64,000 bases of DNA from Flavobacterium saccharophilum. Lineage in GTDB: Bacteria > Bacteroidota > Bacteroidia > Flavobacteriales > Flavobacteriaceae. The stretch lies in assembly GCF_900142735.1 (NCBI RefSeq), contig NZ_FRBY01000006.1, positions 124,001 through 188,000 on the forward strand. The letters run 5' to 3'. A program made the translations under genes and the position numbers. The notes under the pieces are model-generated. The model saw only the letters and a list, made by a program, of their open reading frames with translations. It ran no database searches and was not told the origin of the DNA. This document shows positions 45,561 to 54,418 of this stretch, piece after piece. Each line of letters begins with the position of its first letter. The first letter of the stretch is position 1.

Positions 45561-46199
45561 ATGTCAGTAGTAACAAGAATTAATTCAGATGATGTAGCAA
45601 TTCTGCTTATCGATCATCAAAGTGGTTTATTTCAAACCGTAAAAGACATTGATGTTACCTCATTGCGTAACAATGTCACCACATTAGCTAAAATTGCAGC
45701 AATAGAAAACATTCCTGTGATAACAACGGCTTCCGAACCAAATGGCCCGAATGGTCCTTTAATGCCTGAAATTCATAAGTATGCTCCGCATGCAGTTTAT
45801 GTACCCAGAAATGGAGAAATAAATTCCTGGGATACTCCGGCATTTGTTGAAGCTGTGAAAAAAACAGGGAAGAAAAAATTAATTATTGGAGGAGTTTTAA
45901 CGAGTGTATGTGTCGCTTTTCCATCCATATCAGCTGTTTCAGAAGGCTACGAAGTCTTTGCTGTTATTGATGCATCAGGAGATATGAGCACTTTGTCATC
46001 ACAAGCTACAATTGCGAGATTATCCCTTGCAGGAGTAATACCAATAAGTACAACAGGTGTATGCAGTGAAATTCAAAAAACATGGAATCGTCCTGAAGCT
46101 TTACAATTTGCAGAAGCCTATTCTACTGTAATGCCAAATTATCAGGCCGTAATTGAAAGTTTCTTAAAGGCAGAAACGGTTGGAAGTTCAAAAAAGTAA
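45561..46199 (+). CDS. Isochorismatase-fold cysteine hydrolase, paralogue 1
   Basis: 212 residues. The catalytic Asp is in VAILLIDHQSGLF (about residues 11-23), the Lys in VKKTGKKKLIIGGVLTSVCV and the nucleophile Cys in LTSVCVAFP. The sequence also has the GEINSWDTPAFVEAV pattern of the YcaC-like branch. The natural substrate is unknown. The next gene is a same-length paralogue sharing the INSWxxxxFxEAVKxTGKKKLI block. It is the fourth gene of the operon from 43808. Confidence 0.92.
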   Translation: MSVVTRINSDDVAILLIDHQSGLFQTVKDIDVTSLRNNVTTLAKIAAIENIPVITTASEPNGPNGPLMPEIHKYAPHAVYVPRNGEINSWDTPAFVEAVKKTGKKKLIIGGVLTSVCVAFPSISAVSEGYEVFAVIDASGDMSTLSSQATIARLSLAGVIPISTTGVCSEIQKTWNRPEALQFAEAYSTVMPNYQAVIESFLKAETVGSSKK

Positions 46200-46241
46200 T
46201 GCACGACGAACTTCAATAAATAATAATAAAAAATAGAAATC

Positions 46242-46880
46242 ATGAGCAGCTTACCTATTCGCGATCAAAAAAATGATCACCTCTTAACTCCGGAAAACGC
46301 AGCATTAATCATTATTGATTATCAACCGGTACAAGTCAATTCTATTGCTTCAATGGACAGACAAATCCTAATTAATAACATCTGTGGTGTTGCTAAAATG
46401 GCCAAAGTTTACGATTTACCTATTGTACTTTCGACCGTGAATGTTCAAACCGGATTTAACAAAGAAACGATTCCACAATTAAAAAGAGAATTAGAAGGTG
46501 TTACTTCTTACGACAGAACTACTATAAATTCATGGGAAGACAAAGAATTTCTGGAAGCCGTTAAAGCAACGGGAAAGAAAAAACTAATAATGACCGCTTT
46601 ATGGACAGAAGCCTGCCTGACGTTTCCTGCGCTTGATGCCTTAAAAGAAGGTTACGAAGTTTATATTGTAGCCGATGCCGTAGGCGGAACTTCGCTGGAA
46701 GCACATAATGCGGCATTACGAAGAATGGAGCAAGCGGGGGCAATTCTGGTGAGTGTACCGCAATTATTTTGTGAATTGCAGCGTGACTGGAGCCGTGCTG
46801 AAACAGCTCAGGAATTTATGCAACTGTTTATTAAAACTGGAGGTACAGCAGGAATCCAATTTTCTTACGATAGGGATTAA
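46242..46880 (+). CDS. Isochorismatase-fold cysteine hydrolase, paralogue 2
   Basis: 212 residues. The motifs are AALIIIDYQPVQV (Asp), KATGKKKLIMTALWTEACLT (Lys and nucleophile Cys) and FPALDALKEGYEVYIVADAV. It resembles YcaC/isochorismatase-like hydrolases but differs from its upstream neighbour around the catalytic Cys (TEACLTF against TSVCVAF), so the two may accept different substrates. The last part has AGAILVSVPQLFCELQRDW. It is the last gene of the operon; a long palindrome follows at 46910. Confidence 0.92.
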   Translation: MSSLPIRDQKNDHLLTPENAALIIIDYQPVQVNSIASMDRQILINNICGVAKMAKVYDLPIVLSTVNVQTGFNKETIPQLKRELEGVTSYDRTTINSWEDKEFLEAVKATGKKKLIMTALWTEACLTFPALDALKEGYEVYIVADAVGGTSLEAHNAALRRMEQAGAILVSVPQLFCELQRDWSRAETAQEFMQLFIKTGGTAGIQFSYDRD

Positions 46881-46909
46881 TCCGGACTAAGTTTGCCTAT
46901 ATAATATTT

Positions 46910-46948
46910 CCAACAAATTCTAAAGACTTTAGAATTTGTTGGATTTTA
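46910..46948. terminator. Palindromic terminator between convergent genes
   Basis: CCAACAAATTCTAAAG and its exact complement surround one central A, a 33-base near-perfect palindrome followed by a weak T run. It serves the isochorismatase operon and perhaps the ROK gene on the other strand. Confidence 0.75.
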
Positions 46949-46963
46949 TAATTAAAGAGAAAA

Positions 46964-47866
46964 TTACACTGTAAAAAGCATACTTGCTGCTCCTAATAAG
47001 GCAGCAACTTCATTATCTGTAGAAACAGAAACCGTAATTTCAAGACCTGATTCTTTTACTTTTTTATTGAAACTTTTCAGGAAGAATTCGCTCGAATTCG
47101 CAATCTTTCCACCAATAATAAAACTATCAGCTTCGAATTTTTCTAACCACGGAATTACTACTGCAGCTAAATCTTCTCCCATTTTTTCAAATACTTTTAT
47201 AGCCACCTCATCGTCGGCAACAGCAAGATTAAAAAGTTCTAATCCATTGTTGAGATTTTTACCGGTCAGGTTTTTATACGCTGACAAAAGACCTCTTGCC
47301 GAAACATAATCTTCTGCCATTCCTTCTTTAAAAGGAAGATTGTAGATTTCACCATCCGCTGGAACCAATTCTCCAGAAACAATTGAAACGCCTTTATCAA
47401 TAAAACAGACTCCAAGTCCGGTTCCAAGCGTTACGGCAATTACCTTTTTAGAAAGATTTGTTGCATCTTTAAAAACCTCCCCTTTTCCAAAACAAACAGC
47501 GTCATTTTCAAACAGAATCGGAAATTCGTTAGAAAGATTAAGCGAGCCCTGAAACAAATAGCGAACATTTAAACCATAAAAATGTTCATATTTTGATTGG
47601 TCCTTAATCCAGCAAAGTCCATTAGTATAATCAAACGGCCCAGGCATACAGATAGCAAGGCCTTTTATTGCTTCTACTTTTGAATTTTCTACTGAAGTGC
47701 GAATCGCTTTTTCCCAAATAGACATGACCTCTTTCACAGGCAAATTAGAATCAAATGATTCTTTATGCAATGAAAAATCAATCACTTTCATGTTTACAAT
47801 ATCTATTATCGCTGCGGTAATATGCGTTCCTCCAATGTCTATTCCTACGGCATATTCTTTATTCAT
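46964..47866 (-). CDS. ROK family sugar kinase
   Basis: About 300 residues from the ATG at 47866 (MNKEYAVGIDIGGTHITAAI); a longer frame starts at 47896. It has the phosphate-binding DIGGTHIT motif, ICMPGPFDY, the catalytic-region ENDAVCFGKGEVF and VTLGTGLGVCFID. The cysteine-rich zinc motif of classical ROK proteins is missing, and there is no DNA-binding domain, so it is a kinase rather than a repressor. As the last gene of the GH92-GH92-GH125 operon it probably phosphorylates the released mannose or another hexose (inferred). Confidence 0.9.
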   Translation of the reverse strand: MNKEYAVGIDIGGTHITAAIIDIVNMKVIDFSLHKESFDSNLPVKEVMSIWEKAIRTSVENSKVEAIKGLAICMPGPFDYTNGLCWIKDQSKYEHFYGLNVRYLFQGSLNLSNEFPILFENDAVCFGKGEVFKDATNLSKKVIAVTLGTGLGVCFIDKGVSIVSGELVPADGEIYNLPFKEGMAEDYVSARGLLSAYKNLTGKNLNNGLELFNLAVADDEVAIKVFEKMGEDLAAVVIPWLEKFEADSFIIGGKIANSSEFFLKSFNKKVKESGLEITVSVSTDNEVAALLGAASMLFTV

Positions 47867-47943
47867 CTTATTTTCCTGAATTGGACTATTAAACAATTAA
47901 GCTTCAATTCTTAATCTCTTATAGTTATTTTATATTTTTACTT

Positions 47944-49404
47944 TTAGATATTCTTATCTTTTAAAATCTGAGGATATTTGTTACTTGTATGAACAATCAT
48001 TTCTCCAAAAAGTGTATTCGCCCACGCAAACCATTTTCTGGTAAACTTCGTCACATCATCTTTATGAAATGATTCGTGCATAAAACCAGTATCTGCATTT
48101 GTCTTGATCAAATTGCTAATACAGTTTTTTATTTCTGTTTCATCGACACTGGTAATTGCTCTCAAAACAATACTCATTGGCCAAATTGTATCAGCACCAG
48201 TATGTGGTCCCCCGACGCCCTCGCCCGCTTTTCCTTTATAGAAAAAAGGATTGTTTTCTGAAAGCACTACTTTACGCGTATTCAAATAAAGTGGATTATC
48301 CGGCTCAATTGCACCAAGGTAAGGCAATGATAATAAAGAAGGAACATTCGCGTCGTCCATCATATGAAAACTTCCGTAACCGTTTACTTCAAAAGCAATG
48401 ATTTTACCAAATTTCGGATGATCAATAATTCCGTTTTCTTCTAAACCTTTCTGAACCTGTTCTCTTAATTCTTTGGCTTTAGCTACTAAATCTTTATCTA
48501 ACATTGACGGCAAAGAGAAGATTTCGATTAAATAACCCAAAACCTCAATTGCAAACATATTACTCGGAATCAAATAGCCAAATAAAGTACTATCATCACT
48601 TGGCCTGAAAGTTGAAACAATTAAGCCGCAAGGTTTTACCGGATATCCGTAACCGCCTAAAGGTACGCCGTCTGTTGCCCAGGCCGTTTCACGCTGAAAA
48701 GTATAAGGTCCTTTATCATGCCAGCGCTGTTGTTCTTTGAAAGTCTGCAATACCAATAACATTGCTTCTTTCCACTTACTGTCAAATAAACTTAAATCGC
48801 CTGTTTCCTTCCAATAGCCATGTGCTAATCGAATAGGATAACATAAACTGTCTATTTCCCATTTGCGTTCATGGATTCCAGGCTGCATTTTGGTCATATC
48901 GTTTTTCCATTCGCTGACTTTGGTAAAATCTTTGTAAAAAGCATTCGCATAAGGATCCAGCAAAATACATTTCGCCTGACGGTTGATGACGCCTTTTACC
49001 AATTCTGCGAGTTTTTTATCTTCTTTTACAAACGGAATATAAGGCCAAATTTGAGCTGTACTATCACGAAGCCACATTGCATCGATATCACCGGTAATTA
49101 CATACGTATCTGGTTTTCCATCGATAATTTCAAAATCGACTGTGGTGTCCAATGTGTTTGGAAAACAGTTTTCGAACAGCCACGCCAGTTCCGGATTTGC
49201 AATTTGTTTTTTAATTCTGGTAATTGCTGCTTCGACTGCTTTACTTGTAAATTTTCGCTCTGCTAATGGAGGTCTTTTGCTAATAAAATCTTTAAGTGCA
49301 AAATTAAAAGCATCTGACTGCATTCCAAAAACATCGGTTTGGAGTGCCAATAATCCTGCTGAAAAAATTCCGGTGTTTCTGATAAATTTTCTACGTGATT
49401 GCAT
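47944..49404 (-). CDS. Glycoside hydrolase family 125 exo-alpha-1,6-mannosidase
   Basis: Predicted metal-independent enzyme removing alpha-1,6-linked mannose. From the ATG at 49404 it is about 486 residues. An upstream in-frame start at 49476 lies inside the GH92 gene and is rejected. The N-terminus MQSRRKFIRNTGIFSAGLLA is a twin-arginine (Tat) signal. Family features are ITGDIDAMWLRDSTAQIWPY, CYPIRLAHGYWKETG, ATDGVPLGGYGYP, VNGYGSFHMMDDANVPSL and HTGADTIWPMSI. It lies four bases after the preceding GH92 stop, so translation is tightly coupled. GH125 and GH92 together strip eukaryotic N-glycan or mannan mannose. Confidence 0.94.
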   Translation of the reverse strand: MQSRRKFIRNTGIFSAGLLALQTDVFGMQSDAFNFALKDFISKRPPLAERKFTSKAVEAAITRIKKQIANPELAWLFENCFPNTLDTTVDFEIIDGKPDTYVITGDIDAMWLRDSTAQIWPYIPFVKEDKKLAELVKGVINRQAKCILLDPYANAFYKDFTKVSEWKNDMTKMQPGIHERKWEIDSLCYPIRLAHGYWKETGDLSLFDSKWKEAMLLVLQTFKEQQRWHDKGPYTFQRETAWATDGVPLGGYGYPVKPCGLIVSTFRPSDDSTLFGYLIPSNMFAIEVLGYLIEIFSLPSMLDKDLVAKAKELREQVQKGLEENGIIDHPKFGKIIAFEVNGYGSFHMMDDANVPSLLSLPYLGAIEPDNPLYLNTRKVVLSENNPFFYKGKAGEGVGGPHTGADTIWPMSIVLRAITSVDETEIKNCISNLIKTNADTGFMHESFHKDDVTKFTRKWFAWANTLFGEMIVHTSNKYPQILKDKNI

Positions 49405-49408
49405 AGTA

Positions 49409-51691
49409 TTATTTTGAAGTTGAATAAGAATATGGAAAGGCACTTGCCGACGTTCCTCTTTGTAAATTTGGCTCACTTGTCATATCAAAATTCAATTCTC
49501 CACCTTTTAAAATATCAAAATGGTTGATGAAATTTTTAGTATAACCTGCATTATCCCATTTTAAATCCTGAACATATTTATTGGTTTCTGAATTTTTTGG
49601 TGCATTTATAGTAAGTTGTTTTCCGTTTTCTAGTTTCAATATTAATTTCTTAAACAATGGCGCGCCCAAAACATATTCGTCCGTTGCCGGGCAAACCGGA
49701 TAAAATCCCATTGCGGAGAAAATATACCAGGCTGAGGTTTGTCCATTATCTTCATCACCGCAGTAACCATCAGGAGTTGGTTTGTACAAACGGTTCATAA
49801 CTTCTCTGGACCAATATTGTGTTTTCCAAGGTTCTCCAGCATAATTATACAAATAAATCATGTGTTGAATGGGCTGATTTCCATGTGCGTATTGTCCCAT
49901 ATTCATGATCTGCATTTCGCGAATTTCATGAATTACTGATCCGTAATAACTGTCGTCAAAAACTGGAGGAGTTGAGAAAACGGCATCTAATTTTGCTGTG
50001 AATTTTTTCGGTCCTGCCATTAAATCAATCAATCCCTGAATGTCGTGAAAAACGCTCCAGCTGTAGTGCATGGCATTTCCTTCTGTAAAAGCATCGCCCC
50101 ATTTTAACGGATTGAAATTTTTCGGAAAACTTCCATCTTTATTTCTTCCACTCATAAAACCAATTTCAGGATTATAGAGCTTTTTATAATTCATCATTCG
50201 TTTCTCAAATACGCTGATTTCCTTTTTAGGACGATTTAAAGCTTTTGCTAATTTCCAAATTGCAAAGTCATCATAGGCATATTCCAATGTTCTGGCTGCG
50301 TTTTCATTGATTTTGACATCATAAGGCACATAACCTAAAGTATTGTAATACGAAACTCCCGTTCTTCCAACAGCATCCATAGGCCCTTCATTATTGGCAC
50401 CATGAACCAAAGCTTCATATAAAGTATTGATATCGTAACCGCGTAAACCTTTCATATAAGCATCTGAAACCACAGAAGCTGAATTATTTCCCACCATTAC
50501 GTTTCTAAAACCAGGACTTGACCATTCTGGTAAAAAGCCACCTTCCTTATAATCATTAATTAAACCTTCCTGCATTTCTTTATTTACAGAAGGATAAACC
50601 AAATTCAGCAATGGATAAAGAGCGCGGAAAGTATCCCAAAAACCAGTTCCGGCATACATATAACCTGGCAAAATATTTCCGTTATACGGGCTGTAGTGCA
50701 CCGTTTCTCCTTTTGCGTTTATTTCATATTGTTTCTGAGGAAAACAAGTGGCACGGTACAAGCAAGAATAAAAGGTTTTTAACTGTTCGTCATTATTACT
50801 TTCTACGGCTATTTTATCCAAAACTTTGTTCCATTCTTTTTTAGAAGCTGTGACAGTTTCATTGAAAGAAGCGTTTCCTAATTCTGATTTTAAATTCAGT
50901 TCTGCCTGTTCAGGACTAATAAAAGAAGAAGCTACTTTTACGTTTATTATTTCGCCTTTTTTAGTTTTAAAACCAACCACTGCTCCGGCATGATTGTCCT
51001 GCAATTCTAATTTATCTTTTTGCAAGCCTGCATCATTCCATGTAGAATTTGATGCAAATGGTTTATCAAAAACCAAAACAAAATAGTTCTTGAAATTAGT
51101 TGGAACTCCTCCGCTATTACGGGTTGTATAACCGATAATTTTATTTTCAGAAGGAATAATTTTAACATAAGAACCTTTATCGAATGCATCAATTACAATA
51201 GAAGATTGCTCATTTTCAGGAAATGTAATCTGAAAATGGGCCGCTCTTTCTGTTGCTGTAATCTCTGTCGTTACATCATAATCTGCCAAATAAACGCTGT
51301 AATAATAGGGTTTTGAAACCTCTGCTTTATGACTGAACCAGCTCGCTCTGTCTGCTTCGGCGAAAGCCAGTTTACCCGTTACCGGCATAATCGAAAACTG
51401 ACCGTAATCGTTCATCCACGGCGATGGCTGATGCGTTTGTTTGAAGCCTCTAATCTTTTCGGCTGTATAAATGTAAGCCCATCCATCTCCCATTTTACCG
51501 GTTTGCGGTGTCCAGAAATTCATTCCCCATGGCCTGCAAATTGCCGGATACGTATTTCCGTTGGAAAGACTGTGCAGCGATTGTGTTCCCATTAATGGGT
51601 TAACATATTCTACCGGTTCTAAAGTTTTAACTTGTGCATTTGCAGCAAAACACTGTATTAATCCTAAAATTATTAAACTCTTTATTCTCAT
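49409..51691 (-). CDS. GH92 family enzyme with Gln at the general-acid position
   Basis: 760 residues with a signal peptide (about 1-19, ending ANAQ). The GH92 N-terminal beta-sandwich begins YVNPLMGTQS and has ICRPWGMNFWTPQTG. The (alpha/alpha)6 part has GFWDTFRALYPLLNLV, HYSWSVFHDIQG, CGDEDNGQTSAWYIFSAMGF and PVCPATDEYVLG. The motif usually reading GNEPxHH is GNQPIQHM here, with Gln606 in place of the general-acid Glu. A GH92 with Gln at this position has been described as acting on mannose-1-phosphate-6-mannose, where no acid is needed, so that specificity is proposed. Calcium-site residues appear kept. Confidence 0.92.
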   Translation of the reverse strand: MRIKSLIILGLIQCFAANAQVKTLEPVEYVNPLMGTQSLHSLSNGNTYPAICRPWGMNFWTPQTGKMGDGWAYIYTAEKIRGFKQTHQPSPWMNDYGQFSIMPVTGKLAFAEADRASWFSHKAEVSKPYYYSVYLADYDVTTEITATERAAHFQITFPENEQSSIVIDAFDKGSYVKIIPSENKIIGYTTRNSGGVPTNFKNYFVLVFDKPFASNSTWNDAGLQKDKLELQDNHAGAVVGFKTKKGEIINVKVASSFISPEQAELNLKSELGNASFNETVTASKKEWNKVLDKIAVESNNDEQLKTFYSCLYRATCFPQKQYEINAKGETVHYSPYNGNILPGYMYAGTGFWDTFRALYPLLNLVYPSVNKEMQEGLINDYKEGGFLPEWSSPGFRNVMVGNNSASVVSDAYMKGLRGYDINTLYEALVHGANNEGPMDAVGRTGVSYYNTLGYVPYDVKINENAARTLEYAYDDFAIWKLAKALNRPKKEISVFEKRMMNYKKLYNPEIGFMSGRNKDGSFPKNFNPLKWGDAFTEGNAMHYSWSVFHDIQGLIDLMAGPKKFTAKLDAVFSTPPVFDDSYYGSVIHEIREMQIMNMGQYAHGNQPIQHMIYLYNYAGEPWKTQYWSREVMNRLYKPTPDGYCGDEDNGQTSAWYIFSAMGFYPVCPATDEYVLGAPLFKKLILKLENGKQLTINAPKNSETNKYVQDLKWDNAGYTKNFINHFDILKGGELNFDMTSEPNLQRGTSASAFPYSYSTSK

Positions 51692-51751
51692 ATTTTTATG
51701 CTTTAAACTAAGTAATTCTTAAATCTAAAATCTGAACTCTTAAATCTAAAT

Positions 51752-54028
51752 TTAAAGAGGTCTGTCTTCTTTTTTTACTCCAAAAGTTGTTGATGGCTTA
51801 CTTCCCATATACAATTTCAATTCACCGCCTTTCACAATCATATCGTGTGTGATATATGATTTTGTGTACGGTTTTCCGTTATATTCTGCTTTTTGGATGT
51901 ACATATTGGATGCGTTGTTATCAATTGCTTTTACTGTAAATGAAATTCCTCTTTTATGATGAATTACCGCTTCATTTACCAACGGGCTTCCGAAAACATA
52001 AATCCCGTTTGCAGGATTAACGGAATAAAAACCCATTGAAGATAAAACGTACCAGGCAGACATTTGCCCTAAATCTTCATTACCACATAATCCGTCTGGT
52101 TTTGTCGAATAGAATTTATCATCGATTTCACGAATTAATTTGGCTGCTTTCCAAGGTTCTCCGGCATAAGCATACAAATACGGAATATGGTGATTTGGTT
52201 CATTTCCTTGTGCATATTGTCCGATCAAACCACTAATATCCGGTGAAACTTCTTCCCCTTCTACTTTATCTGTTATTAGAAATAGTGAATCTAATTTGGC
52301 TAAAAATTTACTTTCATTTCCAAATAAATCAATTAAACCATAAGGATCCTGCGGAACCAACCAGGTATATTGCCATGCATTTCCTTCAACATAATCGTCT
52401 TTACGGTGCGCCGAAGAAAGCGGATTGAAGGGCGTTCTCCAGTTTCCATCGGTTAATTTACCACGCATAAAAGTGGTTTCTTTATCAAAATAAAGCTTGT
52501 ACAAATTGGCTCTTTTTGAGAAATAAGTATAATCTTCGGTTTTGTTTAGTGATTTTGCCATTTGTGCTACGCAGTAATCGTCAATAGCATATTCTAAGGC
52601 GTTTCCAACCGTTTCCAGCATTTTATCAGCCGGAATATATTCTAATTTTTGCACGTAATCCATTCCGTCACGTGTTTGCATAGCCGTTTTTTTGATGGCT
52701 TCGTAGGCCAATGCCACATCATAATCACTGTATCCTTTTAAATAGGCATCAACAATTACGGCGATAGAATGATTTCCGTTCATCGTATTGGTTTCATTCC
52801 CCATTAAATGCCAAACCGGCAATCTCCCTTGTTGTTGGTAAATGGCTAAAAATGATTTTACAATATCATTAATTTTATCCGGCTGCGTGATGGTGTATAA
52901 GGGATGCAAACCTCTGTAAGTATCCCAAAGTGAAAAAGTCGTGTAGTTGGTGAAGTTTGCCTTTTCGTATACTTTTTTGTCTGTTCCTCTGTAATCGCCA
53001 TTTGCATCATTAAAAATAGAAGGTGCAAAAGCAGTATGATACAGCGATGTATAAAAAACTTTCATTGTTTTATCATCTGCTTTGATCTGGATTTTGCTTA
53101 ATTCTTTATTCCATTTTGATGTTGCTTCTTTAACCGTTTTATCAAAATCCCAATTCGGAATTTCGGCTTTTATATTCGCAGCAGCATTCTCATAACTTAC
53201 AGGTGAAATTCCGACTTTTACTAAAACCTGTTTGTTTTTTAAAGAAGTAAAATCCAAAACAGCTTTCATTTTCAAGCCTTCGCCCTCAGTACCTGAAACG
53301 GCAGTTTTATCATTATACAATGACAAACTTGAAATGGGTTCTGAAAATTCCATTGCAAAATAAACACGCTGATCTGTAGCCCATCCTTCTGAAAAACGAT
53401 ATCCGACAAGTGTCGTTTCGTTTATTTTTTTGATGAATGTTTTTACCGGTTTATCCCAGCCCACACCATCGGCAAGGTCTAATAAGACATGAGAATCTGT
53501 AGCAGAATTGAAAGTATATTTATGAAAACCAACTCTTTCGCTGGCTGTTAATTCGGCTTTAACTTTATATTTATCTAATAAAACGCTGTAATAACCAGGT
53601 TTGCTTACTTCATTTTCATGCGAAAAATAAGAGCCATAACCGTTTACCATATCTTCTTTTGTGCCTTTAAAAAGAGGCACTTTTCCTGAAACCGGAAGCA
53701 AAAGAATATCATTTAAATCCCCAATTCCGGTACCACTTAAATGTATATGTGTAAATCCTAAAATGGTATTGCTGGCGTAGTTGTAACCGCTGCACCAATC
53801 CCAGCCTTCAAAAATATTTACAGGTCCTAACTGAACTGCCCCAAAAGGAACATTCGCCCCCACAAATACGTGACCATGACCCGCAGATCCTATAAACGGA
53901 TTTACATATTGCGTATAATCTGAATGCGTTGCTTTCGCCTTTTTTTCCTGTGAAATGGAGGTATTGGCAAAAAATAGGTTTAAAGCTAAAATTCCGCTCA
54001 ACGCTATTTTATGGTATTTTATAAACAT
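51752..54028 (-). CDS. GH92 family exo-alpha-mannosidase
   Basis: Calcium-dependent inverting exo-alpha-mannosidase, 758 residues. A signal peptide (about 1-26) is followed by an N-terminal beta-sandwich (YVNPFIGSAGHGHVFVGANV, then PFGAVQLGPVN). The helical catalytic part has FSLWDTYRGLHPLYTI, GNEPNHHIPYLYAYAGEPW (general acid Glu610) and CGNEDLGQMSAWYVLSSMGF with the base Asp/Glu region. All expected catalytic residues are present, in contrast to the next gene. It is the first gene of the GH92-GH92-GH125-ROK operon. AAACGATT operator-like sites lie upstream at 54351-54390. Confidence 0.95.
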   Translation of the reverse strand: MFIKYHKIALSGILALNLFFANTSISQEKKAKATHSDYTQYVNPFIGSAGHGHVFVGANVPFGAVQLGPVNIFEGWDWCSGYNYASNTILGFTHIHLSGTGIGDLNDILLLPVSGKVPLFKGTKEDMVNGYGSYFSHENEVSKPGYYSVLLDKYKVKAELTASERVGFHKYTFNSATDSHVLLDLADGVGWDKPVKTFIKKINETTLVGYRFSEGWATDQRVYFAMEFSEPISSLSLYNDKTAVSGTEGEGLKMKAVLDFTSLKNKQVLVKVGISPVSYENAAANIKAEIPNWDFDKTVKEATSKWNKELSKIQIKADDKTMKVFYTSLYHTAFAPSIFNDANGDYRGTDKKVYEKANFTNYTTFSLWDTYRGLHPLYTITQPDKINDIVKSFLAIYQQQGRLPVWHLMGNETNTMNGNHSIAVIVDAYLKGYSDYDVALAYEAIKKTAMQTRDGMDYVQKLEYIPADKMLETVGNALEYAIDDYCVAQMAKSLNKTEDYTYFSKRANLYKLYFDKETTFMRGKLTDGNWRTPFNPLSSAHRKDDYVEGNAWQYTWLVPQDPYGLIDLFGNESKFLAKLDSLFLITDKVEGEEVSPDISGLIGQYAQGNEPNHHIPYLYAYAGEPWKAAKLIREIDDKFYSTKPDGLCGNEDLGQMSAWYVLSSMGFYSVNPANGIYVFGSPLVNEAVIHHKRGISFTVKAIDNNASNMYIQKAEYNGKPYTKSYITHDMIVKGGELKLYMGSKPSTTFGVKKEDRPL

Positions 54029-54144
54029 ATTCTATTCTATTTTTTTATTTGACTTATTTAATGGAATGCGGATTAATCGAATTTAAACTGCTATTTCTTT
54101 CTTAAAAACTTAACTCTGAATTTCATAAATGAAACTACATAACT

Positions 54145-54187
54145 TCAAAAAATAAGCCGGGAGGCACAGGTATTCCAACCGGCTTAA
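54145..54187 (-). terminator. Terminator or attenuator hairpin between lacI and the GH92 operon
   Basis: On the minus strand TAAGCCGG and CCGGCTTA form an eight-pair stem with an 18-base loop, followed by TTTTTT. It can end the lacI transcript. Any promoter at the AAACGATT cluster would have to read through it to reach GH92. Confidence 0.7.
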
Positions 54188-54418
54188 TTCAAAACTAACT
54201 AACCACTTTTTAAACTTTTCTTTATTTCGCCAATTTCTATTATTACTCCAAAACTTTGGCACTATTTCCTTTAACTAACTGAATTGCAACAGTCTTATTT
54301 TATTTTAAGAGCCAATCATTAATTTCTAAATTTTGCCTCTAAAAAATCTAAAACGATTTAGTGAAACGATTAAAAAAAACGAATCGTTTTCTTTTAATTT
54401 TAAAATCGTACTACTCTT
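54188..54418. promoter_or_regulatory. AAACGATT operator cluster in front of the GH92 operon
   Basis: AAACGATT, which fits the LacI/GalR core AANCGNTT, occurs at 54351-54358 (within CTAAAACGATTTAG, whose outer arms are symmetric) and at 54364-54371. It also occurs inverted at 54382-54389 (inside AAAACGAATCGTTTT, 54376-54390). The rest of the interval shows no gene. No -7 element for the minus strand was found with confidence. Confidence 0.6.

Noticed and set aside
49405..49476. An upstream start for the GH125 protein
   Set aside because: It overlaps the end of the GH92 gene, and the extra residues would hide the twin-arginine signal that begins at 49404.
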